DNA from: Phymatolithon calcareum | Taxonomy: Eukaryota > Rhodophyta > Florideophyceae > Hapalidiales | DNA length: 64,000 nucleotides | Direction of reading: 5' to 3' | NCBI GenBank assembly: GCA_977006965.1 | Contig: OZ345355.1 | Coordinates: forward strand, 558,001-622,000 | In this document: positions 27,118 through 38,375 of the stretch, one piece after another | How positions within the stretch are numbered: the stretch's first letter is position 1 | Layout: each line of letters starts with the position of its first letter | Position numbers and translations under genes: made by a program | Notes under the pieces: model-generated | What the model was told of the DNA's origin: nothing | Database searches by the model: none | The model's input: only the letters and a program-made list of their open reading frames with translations

Positions 27118-27596
27118 TTTCTTAATTAGAATTACTTAGTATCGCGTCTCTGGCTCGGGCCACGTTGGTCTCCTCTGTGGGGGTCCATGTTGGCTTCCCC
27201 TGGATGCTCTTCAGTATTCTTACTGCCCATGCTCATTAACTGCCCATTTCTATTAACTTCGGCGGATTTCTTGGAAACTGACCTACAAACCATCTTGCGC
27301 AGAGAATTCTGTGCCTGATTTCTTTCATCCTCACTGCTTGGTGCGGTAGACCATTCTTGGCAAATTGATTTTTCCTAGTGCGGCGTTCTTCTTGTTGTTG
27401 CCAGGCTAGTCGGAGGGCACTCCTGTCTTGGATATCGGTTGGCGTGTTCGATTTTCGCATGCGGTCCAGCGTCTCGAGTTCCAGCTCTGCCCTAGCATTG
27501 TGTGCCTCCTCCACAACCTTCCTAAGTCTTCGCGTTCACTTCGAGAGCAGGTGCTGTCGGCGGAACTCCCATGGTTCTATTTGGCAGAGCTTCATC

Positions 27597-28594
27597 CAGA
27601 CTTTGGTCGCGTACTATTTTACGCAATGGCGTTCCATGATGCAATCAGGGAATACTATTCACAGCTCTGTGTGCTAGCAATAGTTACTGCAATAATCAGT
27701 GACACCTCAATAGGTTATTTTTATGGCAATCACAACAAAACGATGTACATCACAAGTACTATTCTAGAAGAAGACCTTCAAACTAAGTTGTCAGTTTCGG
27801 CATCTCTTCCTCATACACGTCGTGTGCGTTGTTCAACTCCTTGGCACGTTCGGAACGGGACGACTTGATCGCTTGACTCACCAATTGTTCATTCCAAAAA
27901 CGCTCGTTGTACTACAGGAATACAAGGGCTTCGAAAAGCTGCGGAGACATCAAATGCTTCTGAACGGTCAGGACGTGCTTCGCCGTGCTCCAAATACGCT
28001 CTACTCCAGCGACAGAGCCGAGAATAAAATCGCAGTTCATGTACAACTGAAGGACGGTACTCTCTTGTGTAGAAGAGTCTTGTCCGTGAGCATAACAGCT
28101 CTTGAGATGGGTGTACGGGTTACTCCATCCTTTGTTCTCCAAAAACGCGATAACCGACTTTGGACAGCCGTCACGGGGGCATCGATACTTGAGGTAGACT
28201 TTCTCGAACAGCGTTTCGCGTCCAATAAATGTCATCAATTGCTGTACGACGTCTTTCTGGCGTGGTTTCGTGGTTGAAGACATGGTAGAGAGCAGTGTAA
28301 ACGACGTGACTTCGGTAAGATGCGATGAGGCTATAGATCAATACTCTTCCTGTTTGTAACGTAGTTGAACTGGCGTCTGTAATTACTTTATTCAATACAT
28401 GTGCGGTTTAGAACTTGGTTGAACGTGCGTCAGCATCGCAGTACATTTTTATAAATCGCTCTGTAATCTGGATTGGATGCTAACATAGGCAACGTAGTGT
28501 GCTGAAGTAAGAAGTTATTCTTGGTTCTGCAATAGACTTTTCCTATTCAATATTGCAATAAACGGGAATTGAAATTAATTATGACCTAAGTCTG
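27597..28594 (-). mobile_element. hAT-c: 998-bp non-autonomous hAT element
   Basis: 8-bp TSD GCTTCATC at 27589-27596 and 28595-28602. Terminal inverted repeats are CAGACTTTGGTC (left) and CAGACTTAGGTC (right, reverse complement). Subterminal CTGCAATA words occur on both sides. The element interrupts nLTR-4d precisely and contains a fused, internally deleted transposase gene on the minus strand. Confidence 0.9.
27785..28283 (-). pseudogene. hAT transposase with internal deletion (N-terminal finger joined to C-terminal dimerisation domain)
   Basis: The 123-codon frame from 28283 starts MSSTTKPRQKDVVQQLMTF, has a zinc-finger-like segment YRCPRDGCPK with GWSNPYTHLKSC, then passes directly into the hAT C-terminal dimerisation motif FILGSVAGVERIWSTAKHVL and LMSPQLFEALVFL. 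A TAG at 27912-27914 stops it, but the frame continues beyond with YNERFWNEQLVSQAIKSS to about 27785. The catalytic middle, including HDGWT and the D and RW motifs, is gone. The remaining fusion keeps DNA binding plus part of dimerisation, so a repressor-like product is conceivable but undemonstrated. Confidence 0.75.
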
Positions 28595-28720
28595 GCTTCA
28601 TCAGTCTTCTCCAGGGCCGCCCTGCCCACTTCCTAAGCAGTATCGTTGCGATGTCCGTTTGGACTTGTACTGCTCCTCTCGATACTCGAATTGTGTCAGG
28701 AGCAATTTTTGATTCATTGT

Positions 28721-29949
28721 GCCCTCAAATGGGTAAGTCTGAAAACTTCATGTTATGATAGGCTCCCCCGGACTGAAATCCTCTTCAACTGTAACTCGAC
28801 TACCTGTCCCGAAGCCTTGCAGTGAGAAGGGGTGTACTGTACCACGTTACACTTGGTTATAGCACGGGAATGTTAGCCCTGGTTATTATAGAGCTACAAT
28901 AGAGAGGAACAACAGCTCATGTCGAATACAGTTGTTGGCCTCATACTGCGTGCGTATGTAAACGCGCTCATCAGCGCTTGAACGACTAGTCGAATGTTCG
29001 TAAGATACAATTTTCTCGGGAGATACTAGCCTGCTTCCACGTCATGAGGCGCATCAGGTCTGGTCGTAGTCCAAAACGCTTGCTGCAGTAGAATTAAGTA
29101 TCCTACTTTCAATTGTCAGGAATCTGGACTCAGTGTTGAAGATGAGGGACTTGTTGCTCTACAGCTCTTCTCCTTGGTTCTTTCTCCCCAGAATTTTGTT
29201 TTCGGAGGGCAGTCAGTGATGTTGCTCAGTCGTTTCCAGCTGTAAATGAGAGTTCTAGAATTTTAAAACAGTCAAGCAGATGCATGTAAGTTCTACAATG
29301 GCACTGGAGCAGTGCTACAGTTGCCGGCTAGACTGTAAAAATAGTTACAGATTGACTGCTGTACTGCTCTCCAATCGTTTCAAACCCTCTGTACCCTCTA
29401 AGGCTTGCTGGCATCTGAATACTAAAATTCTGTGGAGCTCCGCCTTCGAGAAACTTTCTTTCACATCGCAGGATGCAAGCGCATATAGCCGTCATCGACG
29501 TTGCGCAGAAGTGTCAATAACTTGTGCCTCATTCACATTTACTCTGTACAGCGATAGCTGAGTTACGCCGTCTCTGAGCCACACATTGACCGATTGCACG
29601 AAAAGCAATGCTCGTCTCAGTCATTGTTGTAATAGATGGGGGTGCGTTTGCGCAAAATGAATTTCGCAAGGCTTGAAAATTTTGTGCCCGTCCTCATCGG
29701 CAGTTTGGAATGCAGATGGAGGCATTTCGTAAACAAACACAATTGCGTTTTCAAAGTTACACTGTTAAATTTGAGCCGCAAGTCTAGACCAGCGTTTGTC
29801 CCAGTTACTGAATCCCTTTCCGTATCCGCAGTTCCCCATTAGCGCCAGCAATACTCGTGCACCTAATCATTAGCCTCCGTAAGTGTACTTTCTACAAGTG
29901 ATGGAACGCCAGTGCATCACCGCATTGCTGATAGGAGCCGGTGAGAAGA
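28721..29949. other. No gene recognised
   Basis: About 1.2 kb with only short, featureless ORFs (such as 29280-29561 plus). I see no recognisable repeats. Confidence 0.4.
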
Positions 29950-29954
29950 AGGAG

Positions 29955-30085
29955 TTTGATTTTTTATTGAAAAGTTACCATCGCGTCTGCAGACGCTTGG
30001 GGCAACTTTGCGAAGGCCAAACCCTACCTCTGGCCCATAATTGGGCTTCCAGGGGGAAATCATTCCACTGCGCAGTGTCACGCGT
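29955..30085 (-). mobile_element. nLTR-7 3' UTR fragment
   Basis: GAAAAGTTACCATCGCGTCT, then GCAGACGCTTGGGGCAACTT and GGGGGAAATCATTCCACTG match the 3' UTR of nLTR-7 at 48240-48410 on the minus strand. It includes the perfect palindrome GCGTCTGCAGACGC. Confidence 0.6.
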
Positions 30086-30194
30086 AGTCACCGGGAAGTA
30101 GACCGGATGAGGAGCAGGTGAAAGAACTAGTTGGTGAAGAGCTCTGGCTTCCGCCAGTTAACTGTGAGTAGAAACCCGTTAGGAGCGTAGCTGC

Positions 30195-30260
30195 ATTTAT
30201 TTTAAAATTGAGGTTTTGGGAGCTTTTAAAATAAATCAACATATAACCCCCCCCCCCCCC
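30195..30260 (+). mobile_element. nLTR-2d 3' end with a run of 14 C
   Basis: AATTGAGGTTTTGGGAGCTT followed by TTAAAATAAATCAACATATAA and 14 consecutive C (30247-30260) matches the 3' ends of nLTR-2a and nLTR-2f. It is a short truncated insertion. I did not find the matching TSD. Confidence 0.65.
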
Positions 30261-30359
30261 ATCTAGTCTGACTGAAATTAATGTTCCACAATAGGAAGCA
30301 ACTGCAAACCAGTAGGCTAGAGTGTGCTCCATTGTATTCAAACTGAATCAGTGGTAAAT

Positions 30360-30675
30360 ATCAAAGCGAAGCATAGGCTTCTTTGCACGCACTGGTTTTT
30401 TCACCGCTTCCCATATCCCTGGCAAGAACAAGCAAGAAACGAAGATTCCGAACTCGATGAAGCTCTCACTGTTATCTCAAACTTAATGCTCAAGCAACGA
30501 CTTCCGATATTCAGAAAGAGATGCTGGAAATGGCAGTTGATACCGTCCAAAGAAAATGTCCGAAATCAAAATGAAAACGTAAGCGAAGGATTGTAGGGGA
30601 ACGAAAAGTCTCTCAGGTGCAATGATAATTGATTAAGGGAGCTTCAATAAAACAGAAATCCATCCATCCATCCAT
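30360..30675 (+). mobile_element. nLTR-3b: 5'-truncated, (ATCC)n tail
   Basis: TGGTAAAT flanks it at 30352-30359 and 30676-30683. It codes for KHRLLCTHWFFHRFPYPWQE and EDSELDEALTVISNLM before frame decay. The 3' UTR GGGAGCTTCAATAAAACAGA is followed by four ATCC units. It pairs with nLTR-3a at 7886-8468. Confidence 0.8.
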
Positions 30676-30683
30676 TGGTAAAT

Positions 30684-31650
30684 CTCACTATATCTGGTTT
30701 CGAAATGGAATCCTAAACTCAGTACATCAAATCACTCTTATAGTTTCTCAATCCAGAATAGTACCTGGCGAATGAAAATGCACATCGAGAAGGAACTTAT
30801 TAGCCCGAACTTCTGCTGTGCTGACCATCAGCAGACCGAGACTTCCCTTGGTCAATATTAATCCGAGAATTGGGAATTTGGGACAAGGTGGCAGTACATG
30901 GATATTAGTGCTGAAATGCAGATGCCCAGTAATTGCTAATGGTTGAATTAGCTGTATACACGTCAAGGATATTGCTTCTCGCGGAGGGAGCACCCTGGCG
31001 CTACAGCTCATCCTGTGTGTATCAATGACGATACCCTACACATTTCGCCTCCCATAACCCCGTCACTAGTATCTTTCAGTAGTTTTCCTGAAGCCATGAG
31101 CTGGGCAGACCGCCCTGTCACCATGGATGCTTCAATTCTCTGAACACGTCGCTGTTTTCGAATATTCTTGGAGTCAGTTTATTGAAACCCAAGCACACTG
31201 TTCCTCGATTCGGCTATAGATTTTCGAGAAATCGCGCACAAGCAGACCAAGCATGTTTCCTCCGTGGTCACTCTTTAATGTCCAGAAAAAGCTTTAAAGG
31301 GGAAGGGAGTAACAGCCCATCCAGTGGACGAGGGAAGTAACTTCTTGTATACTGCAGGCTCAAGTCGTGTGATTCAAGGCGTTCTATTCGAGTTTATCCT
31401 TACTACTTCTAAGTTAGTCCAATAGTCTGATACAACTTCAATGGGCCCAGGCATACTTTTATCGTTCTCGATAGAATAGAGAGATTTTCGGCTCATGTCG
31501 TTATTCCCTCTTTCTGAAATGGGGAAAATGGACGCCTCATGCTCATCTCGCAAGTACCGTTGCAGTTTCTAGAACTAAAGTGAAAAGATGTCTTTCTCTT
31601 GGCACAAACTCCCTTCATTTTATGTGGATATTCTTTCTGTAGTTGAAGAT
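30684..31650. other. No gene recognised
   Basis: Close to 1 kb without a supported gene or repeat. Confidence 0.4.
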
Positions 31651-31652
31651 AA

Positions 31653-31984
31653 ATGATGAAACTTTTCCAAGAATGGTCTACCGCACCAAGCAGTGAGGAT
31701 GAAATAGAGCAGGCGCAGAATTTTCTGCGCAAGATTGTTTGCAGGTCGCTTTCCAAGAAATCCACCGAACTTGATAGAAGAAATGGGCAGTCAAGGAGCA
31801 TGAGCCGGTTAGAACACTCAACAGCATCCCGAGAAAGCCTACATGGACCTCTACAGAGGAGACCAACGTGGCTCGAGCCATTGACCAGATACTACGTAAT
31901 TCTGCTTAAGGCAACTGCATTTTCGAGTGTAGTAGAGTGCTAAGAAAGGTACCGACTTTCCCCACGTTGGGGCACATGGTACCT
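31653..31984 (+). mobile_element. nLTR-4e: LINE fragment lacking the last 3' bases
   Basis: Plus-strand copy starting at the CTTTTCCAAGAATGGTCTAC segment of nLTR-4a and running through the stop codon and most of the 3' UTR (GAAAGGTACCGACTTTCCCC). It ends at GGTACCTT (31984), missing CTCAATAAATCC and the rest. The reading frame is destroyed by small indels. Confidence 0.75.
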
Positions 31985-32287
31985 TAAAGTAGGAAAGCAT
32001 CGGTAATTTGACTTGCATTTGTACAAGTGCTGGAAATTTCCAGATAGCAACTGGAATAAGCGCAGACGTCAATGGAATCTTACTAGCAGATATAACAGTT
32101 TTGAATCCAGGTTCTCCATATTGCCCAACTGCAACTACCACTTGCCAATAGTGCGCAGAATTTCAAGGTCGCAGTGCAATTGTGGGAGGGTTAAGAGAAA
32201 CATTTTGTCGAGATTCACGAAGACTTTGTTTTAGTTGCACGGTAAAGTTGAATAACAAATGAACAAGCATCCCAAGAGAAGGACAAA

Positions 32288-33310
32288 TCAATTTAGCGTT
32301 CCTATGTACACATGGTTACGAACACTTTTGGGCCCCCCTGTCGCACACATGACCTTATTTCCCGACAAACCGCACACCGGCGTGGCGGCAGCAATGGGGT
32401 ACTTGCCTATCTTCTTCCACTTATTAGTTCCAGCATTAAACCAGAACACATCTTTAGAGCGTTTATATCCTTGTGAAGTACCAGCAACGACGAGTATACC
32501 ACACTTATAAGCCATGACCGATGCTGAAATATGCCCAAGTGGTTTTGGAAGTGGTGCGACATTCTTCCACTTATTGAGATGTGGAATATACTCAGACACC
32601 GTTTTCTGGTTGCCGTTAGCTTCCTCCTCCTCATATTGGCCGCCAACCCAGAAAAATCGACCACAGGTCTGCACTGCACCCATATGATTACGTGGGTTCG
32701 GCATAGCGGCGCCAGTATTCTGCCATCCCTTACCCTTCTTATTAAGATCGAGTTTCCACGTTGTGGAGTGGTCCTCGTGGCAACAGAGACTGTTCTTCTT
32801 GCGATTGACACCGCCGGCAAATATTAGTTCGTTTTTTCCGTTCATCTTGTTGAGGACGAGGCCGCCACCGGCGCGCTTCCCGGGGAGATTCGGAAGTCTA
32901 GTCCATTTGTTCTGGCCCATGTTGAAGCACAGAACGGAAGTCACGGACTTTCCTGGATGACGGTTGTAGTATCCGCCAGCACCGCAAAAGAGGTTGCCGG
33001 AGACCATTTGTCCCATGTGGGTGAGCGGTTCGGGCATGGAAGCCATCTTTTGCCAGTTGGCCTTGCCGTTTGTTACCTTACGTCGATAAACGTCCTTGGT
33101 TGTTCCTGGAAAATTGTAGAAGCCCCCCATAACGACCAGCTGATTGCCGCCGAGAACGGAGCCTTGCGCCTCAAAGACTTTTTTCGGATAGTTGCTGAAA
33201 ATGCGCTTGAATGAGACGCTGTTGACCTGAGCGGTGGCTCTGTGAAATGCGAGGGCGAGAAGGACTACCAGGAACAACGGCATTATGCCATTTTTGATTG
33301 TGGTGGCCAT
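32288..33310 (-). CDS. K2: secreted kelch-repeat beta-propeller protein
   Basis: Intact, intronless 340-codon ORF with a signal peptide at residues 1-27 (GIMPLFLVVLLALAFHRATAQ region). The kelch blades match K1 and K3 in order (VVMGGFYNFPGTTKDVY, GAGGYYNRHPGKSV, IFAGGVNRKKNSL, FFWVGGQYEEEEANG, ILVVAGTSQGYKRS). K2 is closer to K3/K4 in its C-terminal half (VSEYIPHLNKWKNVAPLPK) than K1 is. Like the others it ends in YIGTLN/Y about 10 residues after a CATGG/CATAG strand. Probably a secreted or wall-associated beta-propeller. Transcribed away from copy A, in the opposite orientation to K3. Confidence 0.88.
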   Translation of the reverse strand: MATTIKNGIMPLFLVVLLALAFHRATAQVNSVSFKRIFSNYPKKVFEAQGSVLGGNQLVVMGGFYNFPGTTKDVYRRKVTNGKANWQKMASMPEPLTHMGQMVSGNLFCGAGGYYNRHPGKSVTSVLCFNMGQNKWTRLPNLPGKRAGGGLVLNKMNGKNELIFAGGVNRKKNSLCCHEDHSTTWKLDLNKKGKGWQNTGAAMPNPRNHMGAVQTCGRFFWVGGQYEEEEANGNQKTVSEYIPHLNKWKNVAPLPKPLGHISASVMAYKCGILVVAGTSQGYKRSKDVFWFNAGTNKWKKIGKYPIAAATPVCGLSGNKVMCATGGPKSVRNHVYIGTLN

Positions 33311-33919
33311 GTCGAGGTTGGGAATGAGTTTACCTTTGGTGCAAGTAGGTATAATCTGATTCGTTAAGATATGGGCCCGTTTGCTGTAGAGATGTTGATG
33401 AGCTGCTGGAGATTTTGGTCTGTTGCTCTTGTATTGTTTCTGAACAGTGAATGGGATGATAGTTTGACGAAGACCATATTAGGCTAGATAAAATATGTGA
33501 CTGAGAATACCACGCTTCGTGGGAGCTGTTAAGCGTTGAGGTGAAGACTTTAAAATGGGAACAGCGGGAGGTCATCCTTATGTGTGCATTGGTCGAATTA
33601 TGAGTGATATTGCGATGCACGTTCGCCGACGACAGCTCTGAAATTGGTGGAAGTATTTTGCTGGCGTAGTTATCGCCTATCGCTTGGTCATGGTAAATAA
33701 TGGACGCACTGATGAACAAGAGATGTAGCCTGAGATTTGAAGAAGGAGAATGAGGACCATTTTTGGCGGGAATCGCATAGGAGACTTCAATAGCAAGACT
33801 AAGTTTATGAGCACAGTTCGGTAAGAAGAGAAAAATCCACACGAAGGACAGCACTGTTGCTTGTGATAGCAGTGTGTAGTACAAGATGCACTGAAGCATT
33901 GTTATACTTCCAAGTGTCG
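33311..33919. other. Upstream region of K2, no gene accepted
   Basis: Promoter region of K2. A 239-codon minus-strand frame (33330-34049) crosses it, but it is Ser/His-rich with no domain, and the part shared with copy B is disrupted there. I regard it as chance. Confidence 0.4.
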
Positions 33920-35802
33920 TATATCTCTTTGTAAACAACGCGGTGTGATGTGATTGCATTTTCGCGCCTCGTTGCTCAGCTTTCCGGAGAGCTGAAAGCT
34001 TTGTATATGCTCGTCGAGCAGTTAGCCGACACTTGTCTCGCTCATACATACTATAGAGTGCATGGTTATGTTTTTATGATAGTATCTAGAGCACCCTGGA
34101 GTGGGGGAAAGGAGGCAACTAACTAAAACTTTGGATATCTCGCTCATATTATTCCGAGGGTGCGTGATCTATACTATATAGTAAAATCGAGAGAGCTGCA
34201 AGCGCTTGCAGCTTTTATCTTATGCTGTTCTTCGTCCTATGGCCCCCAAATGTCTGCAGACGAGTTGATAACCTGTATATAAGAACTCGCATTTTTGCTT
34301 CTTGTTCTACTTTTTTAGGCGCTAGACCATGAAATATCGAAGGACAAATGGACAGATGAAGCCATGCTTTCAGGAGCCCAGGTCTTTCGGGACATGCGTG
34401 ACGAGACCTCTGTGACTTGGTCAGGATGCATCACTGGAATACTGTATGAGTCAAACAGACTACGTCTTATTGTATTCTGCGATCTCACCAACGGGAGGGT
34501 TTATTGCTTAGGTTTTTGTCATTCTGTGATGTCAACTTCGACAATAAGTGCACGTTGGAAGAAGGTTATATTAGGCTGGCATGGCAAATTCCTCGAACTC
34601 CTATCGTGCCATTCTGCACTTGCGCAGAGTTTCACTCTTTGTGGAAGCCAAAGTCAAAATGATTACGATTGACTGGTGCAGATACGCATATCGCTCTTTC
34701 TCCGGAATTGCTAGCAACATGCTTAAAAAATCATACATGGTTTCGGTGAAGAAAGAACATATACATTGGAGTAGGGCCGCCATATTAGTGTACTCTGGAT
34801 ATATATGCCTGCACTAATGTGTAAGATGGGGATTTAGGCCGAAACTTAAGTCGCCTCTATTATGTAAAAGATACACACAGAGCTCCTGCTGAAATTTGGA
34901 ATTCAGGAGCACAGAACCTTTCCGCCTATTCAAGCAGTTCGTGCGTTTAACGCGGTAAAATACATCAACCCAAATCCAGATGGCAGAACGCGAAAGAAAG
35001 GCTTGTAACTCGGGCCGTTTTGCTGTAGTTTTCGGAGCAAGCACAGCAAATTACACACATTACGAAAGGGTCCGTCCTTGATTCGAACATGATCGCCGAG
35101 CTGAAGCTATACTATTTTTGAGGACGTTCTTCATATTGAAATGACGTGAAGGAGACAGATGTTCGTGCAAACAATTCATCCACGTTGCATGCCTTCTGCC
35201 CATGCTTCTTCCTTTGAAATAGGCCATAGTTGTCTAAAGGAACCATTATCATCTCCTATGAAGCTTGACATTATGCTAACGCATCGCCTTCAATTCTTGA
35301 TTATGGAGCGGAGTCTACGGCTAACATACGCTATTGAGCTTCCCACACTGATGGAGAGGTGACGGGGCGTTTTTTTGATGATTTTCACCTATCTCTTTGA
35401 GTTCCATATCCTCATCTATCCGCCTGGGTGAGTCCAAGTGTGGGTACGATATATGGAAGGAGCCTACTTGCACAAATATGGTACAGTGCCTGGCAGTCAC
35501 TTTGATCCTCCTTCTGTATCAGCGGGCTAGGCATTTCACGTGGCCGGGTTTCAAAGTTTACGAAAAAGATAGTCTTAAGGTGGTAGTAGAGAATTTGCAT
35601 CTCGTGCTTACGGGGTACCAACGCATAGTGGACGTTCATCCAAATCTCTGTGAGAACCCATGACAGCACGGTCTATTGTCTGCCTTCAACTGTAGTGCAT
35701 TGACGTTTCACTCCATCTTAGGTTATAAACTATATTAATTTCACGTTCAGCAGTAACTATTCTCTTCAATGACAGCGGTTATCAGCTGTAGAACAACAGC
35801 CC

Positions 35803-36111
35803 TCAATTTGAGTAACAGGGCAGCTTCTCGCTGTTTTCCATATTCATTTCTCTACTATCCTTCTAATATTTCCCTAATCCTAATTTCTCTCCCTGTAAGG
35901 GCCCGAGTAAGTCTTTTGCATTCATATTCCGTTTCTTGGTCCATCTTCATAGAAAGTAGTATACGTTGCAACACGATAAGCTCAACCACAGCACCAATCC
36001 CAAAGTACTTCGCCAGAATCGATTTTATCCACAAAGGAACTCTGTTGAAAATGACTCTCAGGCATCTCAACCGCGCAGTTCTGTCCCTTATATTTAGCAC
36101 TCCTGGTAGGT
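35803..36111 (-). mobile_element. nLTR-2e fragment present in copy A only
   Basis: Encodes GVLNIRDRTARLRCLRVIFN, RVPLWIKSILAKYFGIGAVV and ECKRLTRALTGREIRIREIL on the minus strand. It ends at AAATTGAGGG without the usual 3' end. In copy B the flanks are joined directly (near 58700, CAGCCCAGCAGC). Only CCC is shared at the two junctions, so either an atypical insertion in A or a clean deletion in B is possible. Confidence 0.75.
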
Positions 36112-36119
36112 CCCAGCAG

Positions 36120-37220
36120 CTCGGTGAGATGTGCGATATTCTTGCACTTGCTGCGACGTAGGATATACTCCGGTGCTGTTTTTTAGTTTGTTCATGCCGC
36201 TTCCTCTTTGTGCTCTGTGTCGACATGAAATCGACCGCAGGTCTCCATAGTCCCCATGCGATTTCGAGCATTAGTTATATTTGAATCTATGTACTGCCGT
36301 CCCTTCCACTTTTTTCTGAGTTCAAGTTACTGTGCTGTCCACCGATCAGTGTTCCTTGTGAAGAGACTCACAGTCGCAATGGAAGCCCCGTTCGAAGATC
36401 AGTACAATCTTTCTATTTTTGCGGTTCCATTATATTATGAATCCACCGCTCGCGCGATTCCTTAGAGATTGAGCAAGCAGAATCGACATGATCCGTTCCG
36501 CTTCGTGATGCAAAATCAAGACTTTTTTTTGAAGAATTTAGAGCCTATCTTTAGGGTATGCGTCGTTAGCTACCATGATTCGCAGTCGGAATGGAGCGCT
36601 GATATCGTATAAGCTTAAAATGATGTGGCCACAGACCACTTGGAAGCAGCTCGAGGCTGAGTGCGGAGTACTACAGCCTGTCAAGGCTTTCTGATTGACT
36701 TCTCTGAACCATGCATGTCCCTTGTGAGAATTCCTCCTCTCTCCGCTTCGTTGATCAATAAGCGAATTCCATGGGAAGTTACATGAATCCGCTTCAAATC
36801 ACAATATGAGGTCAGGGCATGGTCACTACGCAAACAATTGACACAGTTTTCAAGGATTTTGCCCCAGAACCGGCGACATGACACCGGTATCTCTTAGCAA
36901 TAAATCAAATCACATTTTGGTGTTTCAAGTAAAAACTGTTGATGCGCATCGGCACGGAATGAAAGCTTTCCGTGATGACTGTAATCGTCGCTGAACAGGT
37001 GACATCATCATAATAAATGATTCAGCCTCGTCCACAATCGTGATTTTGGACGAGGCTACATCTTTCTTGTGGCTGCCGGGATTCGTGCAAGGCGGCGGAG
37101 TGCGCAGTGAGTGCGTCATCATTACGAACATGTTGCTGATCTGTGATAAAATCGGACGTAATGACGTACGATCGGATCATCATTAGCTCCAGCAGAGCGG
37201 AAGTTAGTGTGTGGACGCTG
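36120..37220. other. Duplicated intergenic DNA without gene (copy A)
   Basis: Matches 58705-59790. Short ORFs in both copies differ by frameshifts and show no domain. The 34360-35700 part, matching 55700-58640, is likewise non-coding as far as I can tell. Confidence 0.45.
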
Positions 37221-37232
37221 GCGTGTATTATC

Positions 37233-37606
37233 TTTCTTTCTTTCTTTTATTGCGGGATTTATCAGAGCTGGTAAACAACTCCACATCCTTACGGCTCCAG
37301 TAGACTTAACAGATACGAGTGGTACTTGATGTCACAACAGCTGCCCAAGCTGCACAATGTGCAGACCTTGGGGAAGCTTAACATCTATATCGCTACATAG
37401 CCAATCTTCAGTCGCCGTCCTTCAAAGGGATGCCCCGGGTTGGAAACCATTTAGGACGCTCACGGTAGCTAGTCATCTCGCTGCCTTCTTTCATCTTCTT
37501 CTGTCTTCTCTCCCAGCTTCCTTGAGCGTTGCGGCACACCACTCAGGGCGGAATCCATGTACTACCATACTACCAGAAGGTGATAGTCTTCTCCCATGGG
37601 GAGGCC
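37233..37606 (-). mobile_element. nLTR-5a: short retroelement (SINE-like or truncated LINE), 12-bp TSD
   Basis: GGCGTGTATTAT flanks it at 37221-37232 and 37607-37618, and copy B has the single empty site GGCGTGTACTAT at 59792-59803. The 374-bp insert is on the minus strand and ends in (AAAG)n (plus strand CTTTCTTTC). The body matches 40594-40924 and 62721-63051 but starts further 5', so 5' truncation is variable, as for LINE copies. Confidence 0.88.
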
Positions 37607-38286
37607 GGCGTGTATTATGAGTGCCGCTCATCATGATGATTCCCGGTCCTCAAACACTTTCAGACCTCGAAAGCTACGTCCATATAACACCAAGGCTCGT
37701 ATGAGACTGAGGTATTACATTGATCGTACATGAGAGTCGAGGCTCTACAGGCCCCCTTTGCGGTGGAATGTTGAGCTTGGTGGAAGGAAAATGGGCTGCT
37801 TGAAAGTGGTCTAGAGTATGTAACATGACAATTGCATCATAAATATAGGTCAGAATTTAGTTATTCACTGCACAGCAACGAGCGATTGACTGCGTTGCTG
37901 CCGAGCTGTCTCAATGATTCGAGTATGCCGGGATTAATTTCTCAAACTCCACTGTCTCGCGTTCACGGGCAGTGTTTTTTTCAAGAAAGGCCCGTGATCG
38001 AGATGGTGGCAAATGGGACGGAGATATTCAGGAGGCGTCCTTAAAATCTCAGATGTGCGGAACGCCTTGCTCTGCACCCGAACAGAGAAGCGCATTTTGG
38101 GCACTGCTTTACTCCCCCTCATCATGCAGCGTCAAGAAATGGGACAGCGGCTTGCCGTCTAGACCGCTGCCTATGCCGATAGTTCTAGTTGAAGTGTGGC
38201 GCTTATAAAATAGTACTTCCCAGACCGCCAATGCAATTTTGCCACGCTTGCAAGTCCAGTGATGAGTTCTACATTTGATTAAACCA

Positions 38287-38375
38287 GACCTGTACTGAAA
38301 GAAGAAGCGACGTCTCGAAACTGCTACGATATTCGTATGACTGCGGGGCTTTAATAAAATTGCAATAAATTTTTT
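38287..38375 (+). mobile_element. 89-bp retroelement micro-insertion, copy A only
   Basis: TTTGATTAAACCA occurs at 38274-38286 and 38376-38388, while copy B has one GATTAAACCA (60483-60492). The insert ends GGGGCTTTAATAAAATTGCA ATAAATT, like the 3' ends of the non-LTR families here. It is a heavily truncated copy. Confidence 0.75.

Larger units (their letters stand above)
27118..28720 (-). mobile_element. nLTR-4d: LINE remnant split by hAT-c
   Basis: Minus-strand nLTR-4 copy lacking the usual 3' UTR. It begins at the coding end (plus strand CTTAATTAGAATTACTTAGT). Coding pieces include RHRILCARWFVGQFPRNPP and ELELETLDRMRKSNTPTDIQ. It is interrupted at GCTTCATC by hAT-c and continues at 28603-28720 with the segment equivalent to SRAAVKVQKDITTILFGKW of nLTR-4a. 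Confidence 0.78.

Noticed and set aside
33330-34049. 239-codon minus-strand ORF upstream of K2
   Set aside because: Low-complexity Ser/His-rich, no domain, and its counterpart in copy B is broken.
34364-34672. ORF MLSGAQVFRDMRDET..., also at 55646-56032
   Set aside because: Present twice only because the segment is duplicated; N-terminal extent and several internal stretches differ in frame, and no family is recognised. A missed exon cannot be excluded.
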